DNA of 31,190 bases. Origin: SHZI01 sp049290495 (GTDB lineage Bacteria > Pseudomonadota > Gammaproteobacteria > Steroidobacterales > GCA-2729495). Shown piece after piece: positions 22,211 through 29,693 of the stretch; the first letter of the stretch is position 1, and every line of letters begins with the position of its first letter. Position numbers and translations under genes: made by a program. Under the pieces are notes generated by a model that did no database searches, was not told the origin of the DNA, and saw only the letters and a list, made by a program, of their open reading frames with translations. The stretch spans positions 1-31,190 of the forward strand of contig JBATNV010000078.1 of NCBI GenBank assembly GCA_049290495.1, read 5' to 3'.

Positions 22211-23377
22211 TCAGGCCACTCCGGGCCGGCTGTCGTCCCGGATGCCGATGAGCTCACGCGCGTGCATTGCCGTCGCGAGCACAGCGGGCAGATCGCGGCC
22301 CAGCACCGTGAAATGGCCCATCTTGCGACCCGGCCGCGCCTCGCTCTTGCCATAGAGATGCAGCCTGAGGCCGGGGATCGCCAGCAATGCCGGCCAGTCG
22401 GGTTCGCGCGGTTCACCGCTATCGAACCACAGGTCGCCGAGCAGATTGACCATCACAGCAACGCTGCTCGCTGACGGATCGCCTAGCGGCAGGCCACAGA
22501 GTGCGCGCACCTGCTGTGCATACTGGCTGGTCTCACAGGCATCCAGCGTGTAGTGGCCGCTGTTGTGCGGGCGGGGCGCCATCTCGTTGACCGAGAGCGT
22601 GCCATTGCTGACAAAAAATTCCACCGCCAGCGTACCGACGTAGTCCAGAGCCGTTGCGATCTTCAGCGCACATTGCCGTGCGCTTTCGGACAGCGCTGCC
22701 GGAATGCGCGCCGGTACGATCGAAACATCGAGAATGCCCTGACGATGACTGTTCTCGGCAACAGGAAAGCATTCGGTCTGTCCGGTCTCGCTGCGCGTGA
22801 GCACGACCGATAGTTCGGCATCGAGCGGCAGCAAAGCCTCCAGCACACAGGCATTGTCAGCGTTGCGATGAAAGGCCTCGATCGCTTCATCACGCGTGCT
22901 GACGCGCGACTGGCCCTTGCCGTCATAGCCGAAGCGCGCGACCTTGAGGATGCCGGGAAACAGTCCGCTGTCAGCAGCCTGTATCTCGGCTGCGCTGCGA
23001 ATCACCGCATAGGGTCCATGTGGCAGGCCATGCCGGTGCAGAAAATCCTTTTCGGCGATGCGATCCTGGCAGACGGCAACCGCGTCAGCGGCCGGCGCAA
23101 CGCGAACGGTGCGCGCCAGGTATTCCAGACTGAGAGCCGGTACGTTCTCAAACTCTGTCGTTATCGCCGCACAGTTCGCAGTCAGTTCATCAAGGGCGGA
23201 TCGATCATCGTATGCAGCGGCAATGTGCCGCTCGGCAATGTGTCCGGCAGGGCTGTCCTGGTCCGGATCGAGCACCCAGACGCGATAACCCATTTTCCGG
23301 GCTGCCTGTACAAAGAAACGGCCGAGCTGGCCGCCTCCCAGCAAGCCCAGATTGGCGGGCGGAAGAATCGCCGTCAT
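22211..23377 (-). CDS. purK: N5-carboxyaminoimidazole ribonucleotide synthase (PurK)
   Basis: ATP-grasp enzyme of purine biosynthesis. It converts AIR, bicarbonate and ATP to N5-CAIR, the substrate of PurE. The 388 residues begin with the preATP-grasp motif LGLLGGGQLGRFFVQAARKMG and VLDPDQDSPAGHIA. The ATP-grasp part includes TTEFENVP, QDRIAEKDFLHRHGLP, KVARFGYDGKGQ, VGTLAVEFFV and VNEMAPRPHNSGHYT. The ATG at 23377 immediately follows the purE stop, so the two are translationally coupled. Length is slightly above the E. coli protein (355). Confidence 0.97.
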   Translation of the reverse strand: MTAILPPANLGLLGGGQLGRFFVQAARKMGYRVWVLDPDQDSPAGHIAERHIAAAYDDRSALDELTANCAAITTEFENVPALSLEYLARTVRVAPAADAVAVCQDRIAEKDFLHRHGLPHGPYAVIRSAAEIQAADSGLFPGILKVARFGYDGKGQSRVSTRDEAIEAFHRNADNACVLEALLPLDAELSVVLTRSETGQTECFPVAENSHRQGILDVSIVPARIPAALSESARQCALKIATALDYVGTLAVEFFVSNGTLSVNEMAPRPHNSGHYTLDACETSQYAQQVRALCGLPLGDPSASSVAVMVNLLGDLWFDSGEPREPDWPALLAIPGLRLHLYGKSEARPGRKMGHFTVLGRDLPAVLATAMHARELIGIRDDSRPGVA

Positions 23378-23899
23378 TCAGTCGTGGAGCTTCATGGCCA
23401 TCACCGTCCTGGCCTGTCGCTGGCGAAAAGCAGCGAGTTTTTTCGCGAGCACAGGATCATCACCGGCGAGTACCGCGACGGCAAACAGCGCGGCGTTGGC
23501 GGCCCCTGCTTCACCGATGGCAAAGGTCGCGACCGGTATGCCTTTGGGCATCTGTACGATAGAAAGCAGGGAATCCTGACCAGAGAGCGCTTTCGAGAGC
23601 ACGGGCACGCCCAGTACGGGCAGCGTGGTCTTGGCGGCCAGCATGCCGGGCAGATGAGCGGCACCGCCTGCGCCGGCGATGATCAGCTTGAGACCGCGGT
23701 CGCGTGCCGTCGCAGCGTACTCAAACATCAGATCGGGGGTGCGATGTGCCGAGACCACGCGTCTTTCGCAGGGCACGCTGAATTCTTCCAGGATCTCGAC
23801 CGCTGCCCTGAGCGTGGGCCAGTCTGAGTCCGAACCCATCACGACGCCGACGAGTGGCCGCCGGGCGGATGCGGATCTGCTTTTTGCTTTGCTTGCCAT
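23378..23899 (-). CDS. purE: 5-(carboxyamino)imidazole ribonucleotide mutase (PurE)
   Basis: Rearranges N5-CAIR to CAIR in purine biosynthesis. The 173 residues contain GVVMGSDSDWPTL (18-30), VVSAHRTPD with catalytic His52, IIAGAGGAAHLPGMLAA (74-89) and the C-terminal LAGDDPVLAKKLAAFRQRQ. A short Lys/Ser/Arg-rich N-terminal extension (about 14 residues) precedes the usual start; the alternative of a later start has no better codon. First gene of the purE-purK pair. Confidence 0.97.
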   Translation of the reverse strand: MASKAKSRSASARRPLVGVVMGSDSDWPTLRAAVEILEEFSVPCERRVVSAHRTPDLMFEYAATARDRGLKLIIAGAGGAAHLPGMLAAKTTLPVLGVPVLSKALSGQDSLLSIVQMPKGIPVATFAIGEAGAANAALFAVAVLAGDDPVLAKKLAAFRQRQARTVMAMKLHD

Positions 23900-24138
23900 C
23901 GTTACTCCGCCCGTGGTCCGGGGCTGCTGATTCTACAGAAGGTGCTACCGGCCACGCATCCGGGCACCCTGCCCCAGGGTGCCGCGACGGCGCGCGTCAC
24001 GTCATAATGCCAAGGTCAACAAGCACGCTAGCCTCAGCTGTTCATACGTGGTTAACCGCCGGACAGCAAGTCTTATACAGGTTCAGCCACTACTGCCGGC
24101 GCGGATGCCGGTACGGAATTTTTCAGGAGTTCAAGAGA
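23900..24138. promoter_or_regulatory. Divergent intergenic region between purE and the OmpA-like lipoprotein gene
   Basis: This 239-base region holds promoters for two divergent genes. GGCACCCTG (23963-23971) and CAGGGTGCC (23975-23983) form a perfect 9-bp stem with a 3-base loop and no T-run. A CATAAT (about 24003-24008) could be a -10 box for the lipoprotein gene. No recognisable purine-regulator operator was found. The lipoprotein ribosome site CAGGAG is at about 24124-24129. Confidence 0.35.
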
Positions 24139-24816
24139 ATGAATACGCAGAGAACAATCAGACTGACGGCGTTGGTGCTTGGCATTTGTCTGGCGCTACC
24201 CGGTTGTCAAACCACGGATCCCTATACCGGGCAGCAGAAGACCAGCAATACCACCAAGGGTGCCGCAATTGGTGCTGGTGTGGGTGCAGCCATCGGCCTG
24301 ATTACCGGCGACAGCTCGTCCGAGCGCAAAAAACGTGCCCTGATCCTCGCCGGAGCGGGCGGCCTCGCGGGTGGCGCAGTCGGTAATTACATGGATCGCC
24401 AGGAGGCCAAGCTCCGTGCACAGTTGCAGGGGACCGGTGTGAGCGTGACCCGCAGTGGCGACAACATCATCCTGAACATGCCCGGCAACGTGACTTTCAA
24501 GACCAACAGTGCGGATATCAACGCGTCGTTCTACCAGGTGCTGAATTCGGTGGCACTGGTGCTGAAGGAGTTCGACAAGACCGTCGTTGATATCGCCGGT
24601 CATGCCGACAGCACCGGCGCGGATGACAAGAACCTCGAATTGTCGCAGCGGCGTGCCGGAAGTGTCAGCAGCTATCTCGGCGCCCAGGGTATCAATGCCC
24701 AGCGGCTGATCGCGGTGGGTTACGGCGAAGCGCGGCCAATTGCCAGCAACGACACCGCTGAAGGCCGGACGCTGAACCGCCGTGTGGAGATTACCCTGGT
24801 ACCCGTGACGCAGTAG
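24139..24816 (+). CDS. OmpA-family outer-membrane lipoprotein with glycine zipper
   Basis: 225 residues from the ATG at 24139, preceded by CAGGAG. The lipoprotein signal ends in ALPGC, with Cys23 lipidated; the following residue is Gln, consistent with outer-membrane sorting. A glycine-zipper segment follows (AAIGAGVGAAIGLITG, about 42-57, and GAGGLAGGAVGNYMD). The C-terminal OmpA domain (about 110-225) has the peptidoglycan-binding pattern VDIAGHADSTGADDKNLELSQRRAGSV and YGEARPIASNDTAEGRTLNRRVEI. It resembles YiaD-like proteins. Likely links the outer membrane to the cell wall. It converges on rpoH with a 15-base gap. Confidence 0.93.
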   Translation: MNTQRTIRLTALVLGICLALPGCQTTDPYTGQQKTSNTTKGAAIGAGVGAAIGLITGDSSSERKKRALILAGAGGLAGGAVGNYMDRQEAKLRAQLQGTGVSVTRSGDNIILNMPGNVTFKTNSADINASFYQVLNSVALVLKEFDKTVVDIAGHADSTGADDKNLELSQRRAGSVSSYLGAQGINAQRLIAVGYGEARPIASNDTAEGRTLNRRVEITLVPVTQ

Positions 24817-24823
24817 CGTCGCG
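24804..24823. terminator. Small hairpin at the convergent end of the OmpA-like gene and rpoH
   Basis: GACGC (24807-24811) and GCGTC (24816-24820) pair around AGTA, and the stem can extend to 8 bp with one G-U pair. It includes the lipoprotein gene's TAG stop and lies just after the rpoH stop on the other strand. There is no T-run; it is a weak candidate for a shared 3'-end structure. Confidence 0.3.
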
Positions 24824-24831
24824 GGCGTCGT

Positions 24832-25695
<864 letters not shown>

Positions 25696-25719
25696 GCAAA
25701 AACCTCCTGGAGAACGATC

Positions 25720-25746
25720 TTAGCACTCACCCGGTTAGAGTGCTAA
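25720..25746 (-). promoter_or_regulatory. CIRCE element (HrcA operator) in the rpoH leader
   Basis: TTAGCACTC (25720-25728), nine bases, then GAGTGCTAA (25738-25746) is an exact match to the CIRCE consensus TTAGCACTC-N9-GAGTGCTAA, the operator bound by HrcA. It ends 11 bases upstream of the rpoH Shine-Dalgarno (reading on the minus strand) and 66 bases from the ftsX stop. The 27-base signal is too specific to be chance in a window of this size. As RNA it would also form a 9-bp hairpin close to the ribosome site. Confidence 0.96.
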
Positions 25747-25767
25747 AACGCGCCTTAGTTCCGCGGC

Positions 25768-25795
25768 ACTATGTTCAGGAAGCCATTGCAAACAA
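25768..25795 (-). promoter_or_regulatory. Weak candidate promoter for rpoH
   Basis: On the minus strand TTGTTT (25795-25790) and CATAGT (25773-25768), separated by 16 bases, could be a -35/-10 pair. They lie between the ftsX stop and CIRCE. Initiation would fall some 15 bases before CIRCE, so a bound repressor could block early transcription. The match to consensus is poor. No sigma-32-type promoter was seen. Confidence 0.3.
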
Positions 25796-25811
25796 GGACT
25801 TGACTGGATAC

Positions 25812-26732
25812 TCAGTCCTTTGGGCGCAGCGCTGACAGGTGTCGGGTGACGGCCAGCCAGGCGCCGCTCCAGCCTGCCAGCAGCCCCCCGCCGAACACTG
25901 CACCAAGGGTTGTGAGTCCGACGCCTTCCAGCGCCAGGCTGCTGCCATACAGCTGCGCGAGGCTGGCAACCGGTCCGCCGAGCAGCCACAGGCTGATGGC
26001 CAGGATCAGTACCGCCACCAGGCTGCCCAAGAGGCCGTACCAGAGCCCCAGATACAGGAAGGGTCGGCGGACAAAGGCGTCCGTAGCGCCCAGCAGCTTG
26101 GCGACTTCGATTTCCTCGGTCCGGGTCTGGATGTCGAGCCGGATCGTGTTGCCGACGATGATGAGCACCGCGCCACCCAGCAGCACAGCAGCGATCCAGC
26201 CCAGCCTCGCGAGAAAGTCGAGACCCGCATTGAGTTTCTGTGCCCATTGCAAATCGAGCTTCACCAGATCTACGTCGGGCGTCTTCTGCAGCTCGGTACT
26301 CAGCTTGCCGAGTTGCGCGCTATCCATATCCGCTGCCGGCCGCACCACCAGCGTGTGCGGCAAGGGATTACTCTCCAGAGCAGAAAGTGCATTGGCAAAG
26401 ACCGGGTCCTCGCCGAGTTCCGCTACTGCTGCATCGGCCGTAATAAGTTTCACCGAGTCGATGTCGTCCCGTTTGCGCAACTCGCCCGCCAGCGCTTCAG
26501 CCCGCGCGAGTGGCGTTGCTGGCTGCATATAGACAGAGAAGTCGCGCACATCCTCCCAGCTTCCGGCTGCGGATTTACCTGTCTGCACCAGGACGTTCAG
26601 TGCTGCCGGCAGGGCGAGAGCGATACCGATCACCGAGACGGTCAGAAAGGTACCGAGCGGATTTCTGCTCACCGCGCCCATCGACCCCAACAGGTTCTGC
26701 GCGTGTCGGGCCAGCCAGATCCCGACGCTCAT
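25812..26732 (-). CDS. ftsX: Cell-division protein FtsX
   Basis: Inner-membrane permease-like partner of FtsE that transmits ATPase state to periplasmic amidase activators at the septum. The 306 residues have four membrane segments: one near 22-48 (PLGTFLTVSVIGIALALPAALNVLV) and three in the C-terminal half (about 175-195, 220-250, 270-295). A periplasmic domain lies between TM1 and TM2 (about 55-165, DFSVYMQPATPLARAEALA). NTIRLDIQTRTEEIEVAKLLGATDAFVRRPFLYLG is the conserved cytoplasmic FtsX segment. The ATG overlaps the ftsE stop by 4 bases (ATGA). Confidence 0.96.
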   Translation of the reverse strand: MSVGIWLARHAQNLLGSMGAVSRNPLGTFLTVSVIGIALALPAALNVLVQTGKSAAGSWEDVRDFSVYMQPATPLARAEALAGELRKRDDIDSVKLITADAAVAELGEDPVFANALSALESNPLPHTLVVRPAADMDSAQLGKLSTELQKTPDVDLVKLDLQWAQKLNAGLDFLARLGWIAAVLLGGAVLIIVGNTIRLDIQTRTEEIEVAKLLGATDAFVRRPFLYLGLWYGLLGSLVAVLILAISLWLLGGPVASLAQLYGSSLALEGVGLTTLGAVFGGGLLAGWSGAWLAVTRHLSALRPKD

Positions 26733-27418
26733 GTGACCGCTCCGGCCGACTCACCGATGGCCTCACCGCTGCTGACTTGGCCACCGTTCAGCACGATGCG
26801 CCGGCTACCGAAGTGCTCAACCAGCGGCAGGTCGTGACTGGCGATGAGCATCGTCACCCCGACCTGGTTCAGCCGCCGGAACAGGGTCATGATCTCCAGC
26901 GACAGGTCCGGGTCGAGGTTGCCAGTGGGCTCGTCGGCGATCAGTACTGTGGGGCGGCTCACGATTGCGCGGGCAATGCTGAGTCGCTGCTGTTCGCCGG
27001 CAGACAGCGTCCTCGGCGGGTATTTCTCGCGATCCAGCAACCCGACCTGGTCGAGTGCCGCCCTCACACGCCGGCCGATTTCGCGCTCGCCGGTGCCGCT
27101 GATAATGAGCGGCAAAGCTACGTTCTCGTAGGCACTGCGGTCATTCAGCAGCCGGTTGTCCTGAAACACCATGCCGATCTGCTGCCGGTACGCAGGGATT
27201 TCGCGAGGGCTGAGCTTGCTCAGCTGCCGGCCGCCCACGGTTACCTGTCCACGAGTGGGACGCTCGAGCAGCGCAACCAGCTTCAATACCGTGCTTTTGC
27301 CTGCGCCGGAACGGCCGGTCAGGAAGGCGAGTTCGCCTGCTGCGATCTCGATGGAGACATTGGACAGTGCTTCGCGCGCGCCATCGTAGCGCTTGCTGAC
27401 GTTATCGAAACGGATCAT
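26729..27418 (-). CDS. ftsE: Cell-division ATP-binding protein FtsE
   Basis: ABC-type ATPase working with FtsX in septal peptidoglycan remodelling. Walker A is GRSGAGKST (35-43), the Q-loop is VFQDNRLL (84-91), and Walker B is VLIADEPTGNLD (158-169), with the switch histidine in ASHD. The signature motif is LSAGEQQR, where Ala replaces the usual second Gly of LSGGEQQR. That is a mild variant seen in active ABC proteins. The 229 residues match the family (E. coli 222). It overlaps ftsY by 4 bases upstream and ftsX by 4 bases downstream, so the ftsY-ftsE-ftsX operon is tightly coupled. Confidence 0.97.
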   Translation of the reverse strand: MIRFDNVSKRYDGAREALSNVSIEIAAGELAFLTGRSGAGKSTVLKLVALLERPTRGQVTVGGRQLSKLSPREIPAYRQQIGMVFQDNRLLNDRSAYENVALPLIISGTGEREIGRRVRAALDQVGLLDREKYPPRTLSAGEQQRLSIARAIVSRPTVLIADEPTGNLDPDLSLEIMTLFRRLNQVGVTMLIASHDLPLVEHFGSRRIVLNGGQVSSGEAIGESAGAVT

Positions 27419-28422
27419 CGGCTTTCTGCCGACTGGGCCGGCGAAACTGCGGCCGATCCGATCAGCGCAGCGGCAAACTCGCCGGCGTCGAATACATCCA
27501 TGTCCGCAGCCTGTTCGCCGACGCCGATAAAGCGCACCGGCACGTCCAGTTGCTCGGCCAGCGCGACCAGCACACCACCCTTGCCGCCGGCGTCCAGCTT
27601 GGTCATGGTGATACCGGTCAGGCCGATTGCGGCATGAAACTGCAGGGCCTGTGCGACCGCGTTCTGGCCCAGACTCGCATCGAGCACGATCATGATTTCG
27701 TGTGGTGCGGTCGGGTCGAGCCGCCGCGCGATGCGCACCACCTTCTGCAGTTCCTGCATCAGGTGTGCCTTGTTCTGCAGTCGGCCAGCGGTGTCCGCCA
27801 GCAACACATCGATGCCGCGTGCGCGTGCTGCTTCGAAGGCATCGTAAATGACCGCCGCAGGATCCGCGCCGGCCTGCTGTGTGATCACCGGTACGTCATT
27901 GCGTTCGCCCCAGACCTGCAGTTGCTCAATGGCTGCCGCACGATAAGTGTCGCCCGCGGCCAGCATGACCTTCAGTCCCTGCTCGCGCAGGCGTCGCGCG
28001 AGCTTGCCGATGGTGGTGGTCTTGCCGGAGCCGTTCACACCGACCATCAGGATCAGGAAGGGGCGGGGCGAGTCCGGAATGACCAGCGGCCGGGCGCGCG
28101 GTTCGAGAATCTCACGGATCGATTCGCGCAGGATTGCACGTGCGTCTTCGACTGAGGCGATGCTGCGACCGCTGGCTTTTTTGCGAATACGCCGGATGAT
28201 GTCCTCCGCTGCATCTACGCCGACATCGGCTGCGAGCAGACTGTTCTCGAGTTCTTCGACCATCGCGTCGTCGAGTTTGCGGCCGACCAGCCAGTCCAGC
28301 GCACCGCCAAGCTTGCTGCCAGTGCTTTTGGTGGCGGGATCCTTGCCTAAGTTGAGGCGATCCTTGAGGCGGGCGAAAAAGCCCGGACGGGACGTCGTCC
28401 CGGAAGTGCTGTCAGATGGCAT
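27415..28422 (-). CDS. ftsY: Signal recognition particle receptor FtsY
   Basis: SRP-type GTPase that docks ribosome-SRP complexes at the inner membrane. The 335 residues have a short N-terminal region (about 1-40) instead of the long acidic A domain of E. coli FtsY. The N domain is about 40-110 and the G domain about 120-320. G motifs are GVNGSGKTTT (128-137), AAGDTYRAAA, DTAGR and TKLDAGGKGG. The C-terminal FIGVGEQAADMDVFDAGEF is diagnostic. The ATG is at 28422. It is the first gene of ftsYEX and divergent from rsmD. Confidence 0.97.
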   Translation of the reverse strand: MPSDSTSGTTSRPGFFARLKDRLNLGKDPATKSTGSKLGGALDWLVGRKLDDAMVEELENSLLAADVGVDAAEDIIRRIRKKASGRSIASVEDARAILRESIREILEPRARPLVIPDSPRPFLILMVGVNGSGKTTTIGKLARRLREQGLKVMLAAGDTYRAAAIEQLQVWGERNDVPVITQQAGADPAAVIYDAFEAARARGIDVLLADTAGRLQNKAHLMQELQKVVRIARRLDPTAPHEIMIVLDASLGQNAVAQALQFHAAIGLTGITMTKLDAGGKGGVLVALAEQLDVPVRFIGVGEQAADMDVFDAGEFAAALIGSAAVSPAQSAESR

Positions 28423-28544
28423 GCCGGCATGTTAATGATTCCCGGTGACGAGGAATACTGGCTGCCAGCGGCGCAGTGATCGAATCCACAGGCAGGGACC
28501 GGCGTGCGCTAGTACCCGCCACGATTAAAGGGAGCAGGCGAGAC
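28423..28544. promoter_or_regulatory. Divergent region between ftsY and rsmD
   Basis: This 122-base region must contain the promoters for the ftsYEX operon and for rsmD. Nothing convincing was found apart from the rsmD ribosome site (GGGAG at about 28530-28534). The frame of rsmD is open back to 28476 but without a start as good as 28545. Confidence 0.3.
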
Positions 28545-29162
28545 ATGCAGAAGCGGCCATCACGAAAAACCGTCAAGCTGCCCGGCAAAGCGCCCGGCAG
28601 CGTCCGGATCATCGCCGGCGAGTGGCGGGGCCGGCGCCTCGATATCGCGGCCGGTGCGGATATCCGCCCGACGCCGGATCGTGTCCGCGAAACGCTTTTC
28701 AACTGGCTGGCACCGGTGCTGCCAGGCATGCACTGCCTGGACCTCTATGCTGGAACCGGGGTGCTGGGTCTCGAAGCGCTGTCACGTGGTGCGGCTGAGA
28801 GCTGGTTTGTCGAGCAGGATGTAGAAGCTGCAAAGGCGCTGGAGGCCGCACTGATCCGCTTTGGCGGGCAGAGTCACGGCCAGGGTCAGGCCAAGGGCCG
28901 CGTGCTGCGCGCCGATGCCCGCCGCTGGCTGGCCGGGTCTGTGCCACGCAGCTTCGATCTGGTATTCCTCGATCCACCCTACGCCGGAGACGAGCTGGGT
29001 AACTTGTGTAAACTCGTCGCGCGTGGCTGGCTTGCCCCGCATGCGTGGGTCTATCTGGAGACGAGTCGCAAGAACACGCTGCCAGAGCTGCCCGAAGGCT
29101 GGCATTTGCATCGGGAGCGCGAGGCCGGCGAGGTGCGCTTTGCCCTGGCCAGGCTCGCTTAG
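28545..29162 (+). CDS. rsmD: 16S rRNA (guanine-966-N2)-methyltransferase RsmD
   Basis: SAM-dependent methyltransferase acting on G966 of 16S rRNA during 30S assembly. From the ATG at 28545 there are 205 residues. Motifs are VRIIAGEWRGRRL (20-32), RPTPDRVRETLFNWL (41-55), the SAM-binding CLDLYAGTGVLGLEALSRGA (64-83) and the catalytic DPPY (143-146). A basic N-terminal extension (QKRPSRKTVKLPGK) precedes the core. It faces ftsY, as in E. coli, and is followed by coaD after 36 bases, a common gammaproteobacterial pairing. Confidence 0.96.
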   Translation: MQKRPSRKTVKLPGKAPGSVRIIAGEWRGRRLDIAAGADIRPTPDRVRETLFNWLAPVLPGMHCLDLYAGTGVLGLEALSRGAAESWFVEQDVEAAKALEAALIRFGGQSHGQGQAKGRVLRADARRWLAGSVPRSFDLVFLDPPYAGDELGNLCKLVARGWLAPHAWVYLETSRKNTLPELPEGWHLHREREAGEVRFALARLA

Positions 29163-29198
29163 CGGGTCAGCGCGTTTAAATCAGAGGAGCACAGAACG

Positions 29199-29693
29199 AT
29201 GCCAGTCGGCGCGATGTATCCCGGAACTTTCGATCCGGTGACCAACGGCCACCTCAACCTGGTGCGGCGGGCCGCGAGGCTGTTCGATCATATAGTCGTT
29301 GCTGTGGCTGCAAGCCCGAACAAGACACCGATGTTCTCGCTTGAAGAGCGGATCGGTATGGCGCGTGCCGCACTTGCCGATTCTCCCAACATCACCGTCG
29401 ATGGCTATAGCGGCCTGACGGTTGACTATGTGCGACAGCATGGTCTGCTCGTGATCATCCGCGGGCTGCGTGCGGTGTCCGATTTCGAATTCGAGTTTCA
29501 GATGGCGACCATGAACCGGCACCTGCAGCCCGAGGTCGAAAGCGTATTTCTGACCCCTGCGGAGGAATACACCTTTGTCTCCTCAACCTTCGTGCGCGAG
29601 ATCGGCATACTCGGCGGCGATATCAGGCCCTTCGTGCCGGAGGGTGTGGCTGCTGCACTGGCGCGCAAGCGGGCCGAGCTGGCGCGACAATGA
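29199..29693 (+). CDS. coaD: Phosphopantetheine adenylyltransferase CoaD
   Basis: Catalyses the penultimate step of coenzyme A synthesis, adenylating 4'-phosphopantetheine. The 164 residues match the family. The nucleotidyl-transferase motif is YPGTFDPVTNGH (Thr10, His18). Further conserved elements are RGLRAVSDFEFEFQMA and EEYTFVSSTFVREI. The ATG at 29199 is preceded by GAGGAG. Its stop overlaps the next gene's ATG (ATGA at 29690-29693). Confidence 0.98.
   Translation: MPVGAMYPGTFDPVTNGHLNLVRRAARLFDHIVVAVAASPNKTPMFSLEERIGMARAALADSPNITVDGYSGLTVDYVRQHGLLVIIRGLRAVSDFEFEFQMATMNRHLQPEVESVFLTPAEEYTFVSSTFVREIGILGGDIRPFVPEGVAAALARKRAELARQ

Noticed and set aside
25839..26837. 332-codon plus-strand frame opposite ftsX/ftsE
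   Set aside because: Antisense of a certain operon; Gln/Arg-rich composition typical of a shadow frame.
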